Shown here: one piece after another, positions 25,443 through 34,100 of the stretch
How the letters are laid out: each line of letters opens with the position of its first letter
How positions within the stretch are numbered: the stretch's first letter is position 1
From: Chloroflexota bacterium
GTDB taxonomy: Bacteria > Chloroflexota > Anaerolineae > 4572-78 > J111
NCBI GenBank assembly: GCA_016860845.1
Contig: BOKF01000012.1
Coordinates: 62,001 to 126,000 of the forward strand
Length of the DNA: 64,000 nucleotides
Reading direction: 5' to 3'
Program-made: the position numbers and the translations under genes
The notes under the pieces: model-generated
Told to the model about the DNA's origin: nothing
What the model saw: only the letters and a program-made list of their open reading frames with translations
Database searches by the model: none

Positions 25443-25889
25443 ATGGCAAATCAGCATAGCCGGCCTAAACGGATTCTCATTGTAGACGATGAACCGACCC
25501 TGGTCTTTTTTCTCAAACAGGGGTTGCAGGATGCCCCAGGGGCTTACCTGGTTGATGGCGCGTCGTCAGGTGAAGAAGCGCTGACCAAGCTGACTTACAA
25601 TCTGTATGACCTCCTGATAACCGACCTAAAGATGCCCGGCATCAGCGGCTTTACCCTGGTTGAAGTAGCCCGTTCCCTGCACCCCACTATCAATGTCATT
25701 TTGATGACCGCTTATGGTTCTCGTGAGGTCCAGGATGAAAGCGAACAGCTTGAGGTCAACGGCTACCTCATTAAACCTTTTCCAACCATCCAATTACAAG
25801 AGATGATTCAGGAAATTTTCCTGGCCGCTGGCACCCCTTCCCCCAATTTAGTTACTGAACAGAACCTGCCTCCCCTTTCCGCCCGATAG
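25443..25889 (+). CDS. Stand-alone receiver protein
   Basis: 148 aa, ATG preceded by AAAGGAGCAGATTATT. A single receiver domain: IVDDEPTL, phosphoacceptor Asp61 (LLITDLKMPG), T in ILMTAYGS and K in YLIKPFP. The Pro-rich tail of about 20 residues carries no output domain. It is probably a phosphate shuttle or an interaction switch. It is first in a run of three such genes and is preceded by its own promoter-like region. Confidence 0.93.
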   Translation: MANQHSRPKRILIVDDEPTLVFFLKQGLQDAPGAYLVDGASSGEEALTKLTYNLYDLLITDLKMPGISGFTLVEVARSLHPTINVILMTAYGSREVQDESEQLEVNGYLIKPFPTIQLQEMIQEIFLAAGTPSPNLVTEQNLPPLSAR

Positions 25890-25924
25890 GGAACAATTAT
25901 TTTTTGTTCGTAAGGAGATGCTTT

Positions 25925-26314
25925 ATGGGCAAAGCCAAAATCCTTTATATCGAGGACAATCTCGACAACATGACCCTGGTCAAGCGAGTTCTGGAAATCG
26001 AAGGGTATGAAGTCATCGAGGCCGGTAATGGCCGTGATGGCCTGGCCAAAGCGATGAGCAACCGCCCCGATATTATCATCACCGATATCAATTTGCCCGA
26101 TATTGATGGTTATGAAATTACCGATACGCTCAAAAAAGCCAGAGAAACAGCCCATATCCCGGTTATTGCCATGACAGCTAATGTTATGAAAAAAGATCGA
26201 GAGAATGTGCTCCAAGCCGGCTGTGATGGTTACATTGCCAAACCGATTGATATTGATGAACTTCCCAGTCAAATTGAAAACTTCTTGAAAGGTAAACCCC
26301 GATGGCACAAATAA
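25925..26314 (+). CDS. Stand-alone receiver protein (DivK/CheY-like)
   Basis: 129 aa from the ATG at 25925, chosen for AAGGAG 7 nt upstream. The protein is only a receiver: YIEDNLDN, Asp54 (IIITDINLPD), T in AMTANVM and K in YIAKPIDIDE. The GYIAKPIDID ending is the DivK-like subtype common in phosphorelays. Its end overlaps the next receiver gene by 13 nt, so both are made together. Confidence 0.93.
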   Translation: MGKAKILYIEDNLDNMTLVKRVLEIEGYEVIEAGNGRDGLAKAMSNRPDIIITDINLPDIDGYEITDTLKKARETAHIPVIAMTANVMKKDRENVLQAGCDGYIAKPIDIDELPSQIENFLKGKPRWHK

Positions 26315-26748
26315 TTGCGGATGCAAAACAAAAAAAAGCGATTGACCCCAAAGATGCGTACGTTCTGGTTGTAGAAGATAATCTCCAAAATTTGGTTCTC
26401 ATTGCCCGGCTCCTGGCCTTTATTGGGGTGCGTCGCTATGAGTGGAAAGCCTCTGGCTGGCAAGTGCTAGAATTTGCCGACACTATGCCCCGCGTTGATT
26501 TGGTCTTGATGGACCTTCATCTCCCTTATGAAGATGGTTATGATGCGCTGGCCAAACTGCGCAGTGACGCTCGCTTCGCTGAGACCCGAGTGGTCGCCGT
26601 CACTGCCGACTCCAATCCCGGCACGATGGAAAAGGCTAAAAAGGCCGGGTTTGATGGCTTTCTGGGCAAACCTATTGACCCTGATAAATTCCCTGAGCAA
26701 ATTATTAGCATTTTACAGGGTAATATGGTTTGGGATCTGGGTTACTAA
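26302..26748 (+). CDS. Stand-alone receiver protein
   Basis: 148 aa. A hydrophilic leader of about 18 residues precedes the receiver: VVEDNLQN, Asp71 (LVLMDLHLPY), T in AVTADSNP and K in FLGKPIDPDK. The middle (IGVRRYEWKASGWQVLEF) is unusual for the family. No output domain. It starts inside the end of the previous gene, which implies translational coupling. Confidence 0.92.
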   Translation: MAQIIADAKQKKAIDPKDAYVLVVEDNLQNLVLIARLLAFIGVRRYEWKASGWQVLEFADTMPRVDLVLMDLHLPYEDGYDALAKLRSDARFAETRVVAVTADSNPGTMEKAKKAGFDGFLGKPIDPDKFPEQIISILQGNMVWDLGY

Positions 26749-26840
26749 AGCCACTCCCTCATCCTGACTGTGATTAGGCCCGTTTAGACTCCTGCTAAAC
26801 ACATAGGGATACACTTCAAAGTACAAAAAGGGGATGAAGG

Positions 26841-29800
26841 ATGACCAATACCGAAACCGTCGCTCCGCACGACTGGATGAGTCTGCTTCACGAAATCACT
26901 GTAGCACTGAATGCCGATCTTGATCTCGACTCTATCCTCAGCACTGCTGTAACATTTGCCGACCATCTGGGGACCGGCTTCTGTGAGATTTACTTGCAGG
27001 CTGAAAACGGTGATGTCTATTTCAAAAGTTCTCATCCTAAAAAGAATGATCTTACCGGCGTCGAGCGACAAAGCCTCGTTCGCACCACTTTGACCAGCGG
27101 CTTGGCCGCATCAGTTTTACAAACTGGCCTGGCTGTTCTGGTCTTGGATGCAAACACCGACCCACGCTGGCTCTCATCAGCGCCCTTCCCAGCAAACCAG
27201 GGTACAAATGGGCATGCGACTCCCGCCCGTTCCATAATTTGTGCGCCCCTCGTGGTTGGAACGAATCAACTCCGGGGAGTTTTCGCCATTCTTCACCCTC
27301 AGCCCAATCAGTTTGACGAGCAAGACTTGTTCTTATTGAAAGCGATTGCCATGCAAATTGCCATCGCTCTCAAAAACACCACCCTGCTGACCGACCTCAA
27401 AAATAGCCTGCACGAAAGCCATCTTATCCTTGATATTAGCCGCAGGCTCTCCGGGGCGTTAAGTCTCGATGATGTTTACAATGTCCTGATCCAGAGTGTG
27501 ATCACCATCGGCGCTGAACGCTGCTCGCTGCATATCTGTGATGAAATTGACCTCAACAATTTACCTACCCGCAGCGAAGTTGTTGCCGTTGGTGATGTTG
27601 ATCCAGCCAGCCGCAACGAGGACATAGGCTATCGTTTCTCCATTATTGACTATCCTGCCTTGTATGACCTGGTTTGTACTCAGGAAACCCTCATCATTGA
27701 AGATGTTACTTCAGACGAACGTTTGGCTGTTGCCGAGCGAGAGTTTCTCCAAAAATTCGGGGCGTACAGCGTAGTAGTTAATCCGCTGGTTACCCGGGGT
27801 CATGTGGTTGGGTTGATCTCTATTGAGTACAGAACCCACCATACCTTTAGTGAGCGCGAGTTGGCGCTCTATCGCACGATTTGCAACCAAACGACCATTG
27901 CTATTGAGCATGCCCGCCAGGTTCAACGCACCGAGGCCGCCCTGGCTGAAACGCAAACTCTCTACCGCGCTGGCCGAGTTTTGGCAGGTGCGGCTGATTT
28001 ACAGGAAATTTTGCAGGAAGCTTTGGTCGAATATGTTTATAGTTTGGGTCTGGATCAAGGGGGAGTTACCCTGGTTAGCCCCGATAGACAATACGGCCAA
28101 TTAATGGCTTACGTTCAAGAGGGCCAACTCCAAAACGTTGAAAAGTTAAAGTTTCCCCTGGATGAGAGTATTCCCTATCAACAGATTCTTCTTTCGGGCC
28201 GTCCCTTTGTCAGTATAGATGCGCCGAGTGATCCCAGCCTGGTGGGATTTTATAGCTTCAATAAACAAGGAATGCCCAAGTCGCTGCTGGAAGCCCCCAT
28301 GATTATTCGAGGTGAAACCATTGGCTGGATTGGCGCTGACTCGGTCAAAGAGTATCGTAACTTTAGCCAACAGGAAATAGACCTGGCCCGGGCAATGGCC
28401 GATCAAATCGCCATCACCATTCAAAATCGCCGGCTGCTGGAGCAGACCGAGCGCCGGGCGACCCGCTTAAAGACTGTCGCCAAAGTGGGCGAATCGGTCT
28501 CCAGAATGCTTGATCTGGGGGAGATTTTCAACAGCACGGTAGACCTGATTCGAGACCGTTTTGGTTTCTATCATGTTTCTATCTTTTTGTTGGACGAAGC
28601 CCGCGAGTGGGCAGTCGTCCATGCTTCAACCGGCGAAGTTGGTAAAATAATGGTTGAAAAGCCGCACAAGCTCAAAGTGGGCAGCAACTCGATTGTGGGC
28701 TATGTGACGGCTAACGCCCAGCCGCGAATTGCCCTCGATGTGGGTGAGGATGCGGTTCACTTTCAGAACCCACTTCTGCCTGATACACGCTCTGAAATGG
28801 CGCTACCGCTGCTAACACGCGGCATCGTCACCGGCGCCCTGGATGTGCAGAGCACCGAAGTGAATGCCTTCAGTGACGAGGACATTGATACCTTGCAGAT
28901 TATGGCTGATCAACTGGCCAACGCCATTGAAAATGCCCGACTCCTGCAAACGGCCCAGGACAGCCGGATTTTTATGAAGAGTATCATTGACCAGATCCCT
29001 GACCCAATTTTCATTAAAGATACCGATCATAAATGGGTTGTAGTGAATCGCGCTTTTGCCGAAGGTTTATTGGGGCTGCCGGAGGAAAAAGTTGTTGGCC
29101 GCACCGGCTATGATTACTTACCCCAAGAAGAAGCCAATCGGTCCTGGACGCAAGACGCTAAACTGTTTCAAACCGGTGAAACTCAAGAAACCGAGGAGTC
29201 AATTACTGATGCCAGGGGTAATATACGGATTCTTTACACTCGTAAAATTCCTTTGGTCGGAGCTGACGGTAAACCGGAATATCTCATTGGAATTATCAAC
29301 GACATAACAGAACGGAAGCAAGCGGAGGAAGCATTGCAGGCAGCCTTCGCCAGAACTCAATCGCTTTATCGCATCAGCGGCGCCCTGGCTACGGCGACCG
29401 ATCAACGGACGGTTGCGGAAATCGTCCTGGGTGAGTATCTTAATCTCCTTAATTTAAACCAGGGCGCTATTTTACTGCTGGATAAGACCGGCCAATCCCA
29501 TGAAACGAAGGCCTTGTATGTTAATGGACAGGCAGTTGAACTCCAGGTGATTACCCCTGCTGTGCCAGATGCTATCCTGCAACATTTACAGCAAGATCCC
29601 AGCCCCTTGATCATTAACGATACCCATGAACATCCGCTGACCAAAAACATGCTGGAGGGTCTGCATGAGACAGAAGCGATGCTGGCCATACCGTTAGTTT
29701 TTGGCAAAAAGGTAGCCGGAGTGATTACCGTTGGCTCAACTGAAAAAGGACATACCTTTTCGCAGAACAACATCGAAATTGGCGAGGCGATTGCCGACCA

Positions 29801-31130
29801 AATGGCGATATGGCTGGAAAACCGCCGGCTCCTCGCCGAAACGCAATATCGCTCCGAGCGTTTGCAGACCGCAGCCGAAGTTTCTCGCGCGGCCAGCTCG
29901 ATCCTCGATGTCCAGCAGTTGATCAACACCTCGGTCAATCTTATCCGCGACCAGTTTGACTTCTACTATGTGGGACTATTCATGGTAGATGAAGCCAGGG
30001 AGTGGGCTGTTCTCCGGGCCGGTACAGGGGAGGCCGGGCGCATTCAGCTCGAAAACAAGCACAAACTCAAAATTGGCGGCGGTTCGATGATCGGCTGGTG
30101 TGTCGAAAACCACCAGGCTCGGATTGCGCTGGATGTCGGCCAGGAAGCAGTCCGGTTTCAAAATCCGTACCTGCCCGATACGCACTCCGAGATGGCTTTG
30201 CCCCTCATCAGCCGGGATGAGGTGATTGGCGCGCTGACCGTGCAAAGCACCGAGCAGGGCGCTTTCTCGGCTGAGGATATCACCTTGCTCCAAACAATGG
30301 CCGACCAACTGGCCAATGCCATCCAAAATGCACGGTTGTTTGAGCAAACTCAAAGAGCTCTGGCCGAAACTGAAAATCTTTACCGCATCACCCAAGAACT
30401 ACTCTCGGCGCATGATGAAGAAACCGTTTATCGGCTGGCAATGGAAGCGATTGCCCAATCTGGGGTTGACTCAGCTTCTGTCTACACCTACCTGGATAGT
30501 CAAACCACAAATGTGGCCGGACAAATCCTGGAACAAAAAGCGATTTGGGCGACTCCCGGCCATCCTACTTTGCCCAACGGCACCCGCTTCAAGGCCAGCG
30601 ACATGGTCATTGAAGGCATCATCCCTCAGCATGGGGCGTTAGTTATTGAAGATACAAACAGTGACGCCCCTTACTTGACGGAGCAACTGCGGCGAGAGTT
30701 AACCCGGATGAACATTAAATCCCTGGTAGCGCTCCCTCTCTCTACCTATCAAAGCCGGCTGGGTTTCTTATTGGTCGCTTACCGAACCCAAAATAAAACT
30801 TTTACGCCCCAGCAGGTCAAGTTTTACACGACAGTTGCCCAGCAGATGGTTGCTTCCCTGGAGAATTTGCGACTCCTGGACGCGTCACAGCGGCGCGCCC
30901 GGCGCGAAGAAATTATCCGTGAGATTACAGGCAAAATCAGAAGCGCGACGAATGTCGAAGATATTTTGCAGACGACGGTGACGGAACTGAGTAAGGTTCT
31001 GGGCGCGCCACGCGGTGGAATTACTCTCGGTATCCACTCCCCGGAGCGTCAAGCCAGTGAACACCACCCAACTCCGGGACCTAAACCCGCTTTAGCCGGC
31101 AGTAGAGAAGGCAAGAATCATGGTCAATAA
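26841..31130 (+). CDS. Giant multi-GAF/PAS sensor protein without output domain
   Basis: 1429 aa. Read by eye: GAF domains at about 10-185, 193-360, 373-533, 543-703, 836-996, 1006-1166 and 1176-1350, and one PAS with PAC motif at about 710-827 (FIKDTDHKWVVVNRAFAEGL, then GIINDITERKQAEEAL). Coiled linkers of the kind LFEQTQRALAETENLY join them. There is no HisKA, ATPase, cyclase or DNA-binding domain. The C-terminus (about 1355-1429) is a truncated GAF start (REITGKIRSATNVEDILQTT). No membrane segments are seen. It presumably binds several small ligands and passes the state to partner kinases. It overlaps the next giant gene by 11 nt. Confidence 0.9.
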   Translation: MTNTETVAPHDWMSLLHEITVALNADLDLDSILSTAVTFADHLGTGFCEIYLQAENGDVYFKSSHPKKNDLTGVERQSLVRTTLTSGLAASVLQTGLAVLVLDANTDPRWLSSAPFPANQGTNGHATPARSIICAPLVVGTNQLRGVFAILHPQPNQFDEQDLFLLKAIAMQIAIALKNTTLLTDLKNSLHESHLILDISRRLSGALSLDDVYNVLIQSVITIGAERCSLHICDEIDLNNLPTRSEVVAVGDVDPASRNEDIGYRFSIIDYPALYDLVCTQETLIIEDVTSDERLAVAEREFLQKFGAYSVVVNPLVTRGHVVGLISIEYRTHHTFSERELALYRTICNQTTIAIEHARQVQRTEAALAETQTLYRAGRVLAGAADLQEILQEALVEYVYSLGLDQGGVTLVSPDRQYGQLMAYVQEGQLQNVEKLKFPLDESIPYQQILLSGRPFVSIDAPSDPSLVGFYSFNKQGMPKSLLEAPMIIRGETIGWIGADSVKEYRNFSQQEIDLARAMADQIAITIQNRRLLEQTERRATRLKTVAKVGESVSRMLDLGEIFNSTVDLIRDRFGFYHVSIFLLDEAREWAVVHASTGEVGKIMVEKPHKLKVGSNSIVGYVTANAQPRIALDVGEDAVHFQNPLLPDTRSEMALPLLTRGIVTGALDVQSTEVNAFSDEDIDTLQIMADQLANAIENARLLQTAQDSRIFMKSIIDQIPDPIFIKDTDHKWVVVNRAFAEGLLGLPEEKVVGRTGYDYLPQEEANRSWTQDAKLFQTGETQETEESITDARGNIRILYTRKIPLVGADGKPEYLIGIINDITERKQAEEALQAAFARTQSLYRISGALATATDQRTVAEIVLGEYLNLLNLNQGAILLLDKTGQSHETKALYVNGQAVELQVITPAVPDAILQHLQQDPSPLIINDTHEHPLTKNMLEGLHETEAMLAIPLVFGKKVAGVITVGSTEKGHTFSQNNIEIGEAIADQMAIWLENRRLLAETQYRSERLQTAAEVSRAASSILDVQQLINTSVNLIRDQFDFYYVGLFMVDEAREWAVLRAGTGEAGRIQLENKHKLKIGGGSMIGWCVENHQARIALDVGQEAVRFQNPYLPDTHSEMALPLISRDEVIGALTVQSTEQGAFSAEDITLLQTMADQLANAIQNARLFEQTQRALAETENLYRITQELLSAHDEETVYRLAMEAIAQSGVDSASVYTYLDSQTTNVAGQILEQKAIWATPGHPTLPNGTRFKASDMVIEGIIPQHGALVIEDTNSDAPYLTEQLRRELTRMNIKSLVALPLSTYQSRLGFLLVAYRTQNKTFTPQQVKFYTTVAQQMVASLENLRLLDASQRRARREEIIREITGKIRSATNVEDILQTTVTELSKVLGAPRGGITLGIHSPERQASEHHPTPGPKPALAGSREGKNHGQ

Positions 31131-34100
31131 AACCTTGCAAAACATTCAAGCTAAACTTAAGAAATTGGCGCTGACTCTGCCCCAGCTTCAGACAACCGGG
31201 CAGTGGACTGAAATCCTGCACGAATTAGAGGGGCTGTCGCAAAATACCCAGCGCCAAGAATTGTTGCTGGAAGCAGTAGCAGCCATCTCCGATGCAGCCA
31301 GTTCGATTTTGGATGTGGATGACCTGCTCCGGGTAGCGGTTAACCTGATCCAGGATTACTTTGATCTTTACTATGTCGCCATCTATCTCGTTGATGAGTC
31401 AAACCAGTATATCAAGCTGCGAGCCGGCACCGGCGAAGCAGGGAAACTCTTGTTACAACAAGAGTTTCCACAAAAAATTGGCGAGGAGTCAATGGTTAGC
31501 TGGTCTGTTCAGCATCGCCAATCATTGATTGCTTTAGATGGGGGCGCGGGCGCCGCGCATTTTCAAAATCCCTATTTGCCGGATACTCGCTCCGAAATGA
31601 CGTTACCTCTCATCAATCGGGGACAGGTGATTGGGGCGCTGGATCTGCAGAGTTCAGAACCAGGCGCCTTCGCGCAGGGCGACATTACCCTGTTTCAGAC
31701 TCTGGCCGACCAACTGGCCAATACCATTCAAAACACCCAACTCTTCACCGCAAATGCCCTCTTACTCGATCAGGCGGAGAACAGCCGGCGCTTCCTCAAG
31801 ACTGTCATCGAGCATATTCCCGACCCCATCTTTATTAAAGATAAGCATCACACTTTACTGGAAATGAATCAGGCCAATGCCCAGGTGATTGGCCGCCCTC
31901 AACAGGAACTGATCGGCAAGACAGATCGTGACTTTTTACGCCCCGACCTGGCCGAAAAATTTTACCGGCGCGATAAAGAAGTCTTTACTAACAACCAAAT
32001 CTTCGAAGCTGAAGATAAAACAATCTGGGGAGATGGCCGGGAGCGGATAGGTCATACCCGGCTTATTCCAATTCCCAACGCTGCCGGCAAGCCCGAGTAT
32101 CTGCTGGGCATCACCCAGGATGTCACCGAGGTTCGGGCGCGGGAGGCTGAACGTGAACGGATGTTGGCCGAAACGGCAGCCCTCTATTTGGGCAGTCGGG
32201 CCATCGCCAGCGCCATGAGCGAGCGCCAAATCTTTGAGGCGATCTTTGACCAGATTCGCCTGGCTGATCCCTGCGAAATTTCGGCCTTTCGCTTTAATCT
32301 GGTTGATAATGAACCTGTTTGGGCCGAGTTGAAATTTAACTGGCAAAAACGCAATACCCCTTCTTATGCGGTCGGAACGCGTTTTTATTTGCCGGAATTT
32401 GACCAAAGCAAGTTGCTCACCAGCAGTGTGCCGCTTTTTATTGACGACATTGCCACTGCCGAGGAGCTGTCTGAGGCGGAACGGGCCAGTTTTGAACCCA
32501 CCGGGGCCTGTTCGGCCGCCATTCTGCCTTTGGCAGCAGCCAATCAACAATTGGGCGCTATCCTGGTTTACTTTACCCGTCCCTATACCTTTACCGAAGA
32601 GGTACAGCGCCTCTGGCTGGCCATGGCCGACCAGGTCTATATTGCCCTCATTAACCGCCAGTTGATCGAGGAAGCAGCCTACCGGGCCACGCGCATGGAG
32701 ACCGCCGCCGAGGTAGCCCGGGCCGCCAGTTCCGTTCTAGAAGTGCAAGACTTGCTTGATTCAGCCGTAGCCTTGATCTGTGACCGTTTTGAGCTGTATT
32801 ACGTAGGCGCTTTTTTGGTGGATGAAGCCAAAGAATGGGCTGTCTTAAAAGCCGGCACCGGCCAGGCCGGTCAAATTCAACTGCAAAAAAGGCACCGCCT
32901 GAAGATCGGTGGAGAGTCGATGATTGGCTGGAGTGTTTATCACCGCCAACCTCGGATTGCCCTGGACGTCGGCAAGGAAGCTGTCCGCTTTCAAAACCCG
33001 GATTTACCCCAAACCAGGTCTGAAATTGCTTTGCCGCTTATTTATCATAATGAAGCCATCGGCGCTTTGACAGTTCAGAGCGATGAGCCGGCCGCTTTCA
33101 GCCGAGAAGATATTATCGTTTTGCAGACCATGGCCGATCAATTGGCCAACGCCGTCAAAAGTGCGCAACTATACGAACAGGCCCGCCAGGAGCTTGGCGA
33201 ACGAAAGCGAGCCGAGGAAGCGCTGCGCGCTTCCGAAGTCCTTTATCAATCGTTGGTGGATAATATCCCCCAGAACATCTTGCGCAAGGATCGGGCCGGC
33301 CGTTTTGTCTTTGGCAACAAGAGTTTCTGCAACAGCCTGGGCGTATCCCTAGAGGAGCTGATCGGCAAAACCGACTTCGATTTTTATCCTCCCGAATTGG
33401 CCCAAAAGTATCAACAGGATGATCGCAGGGTCATCGAAACCGGCCAACCGTTTGAAACTGTGGAAGAGCATCAAACAAAAGCCGGGGAGAACTTATTTGT
33501 GCGGGTGGTGAAGTCACCCATTTTTGACGCCTCCGGCGTAACTGTGGGTATACAGGCCATCTTCTGGGACATCACCGAGCGCAAGAAAGCCGAAGAGGCC
33601 CTGCGGGAAAGCGAACAGCGGCTTGAACTGGCCCTGCACGGCGCGGATCTGGGTTTGTGGGATTACAATGTGCAGACGGGCGTGGATATTGTTGATGAGC
33701 GGGCAGCCGCCATGCTAGGCTATCTGCTCGATGAAGTTGAGCCGTGTGTGGAGTGGTGGGACAGCCGGACCCACCCCGATGACCTGCCCCAGGCGCAAGT
33801 AATCTGGAATGACCATCTTGCCGGTAAAACGGCTTTTTATGAGTGTGAATATCGCCTGCGCACCAAGGCCGGCGAGTGGATATGGATTCTGGATCGCGGC
33901 AATGCAGTGGGGTGGGATGAAGCCGGTCAACCTCTCCGGGTGGCCGGGACGCACCTGGACATTACCGAACGCAAACATGCCGAAGCTTTATTAACCGGAC
34001 AGCAGCGAGTCTTTGAAATGATTGCCAAAGGCGCCTCACTGCAAGCTACACTTAACGTTTTGGCCGAATTTATCGAGGGTTTATCTGATAAAACCTTCTA

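Noticed and set aside
31120..31130. Sequencing error at the 11-nt overlap of the giants
   Set aside because: The overlap is a normal coupling form, with another similar overlap at 26302-26314.
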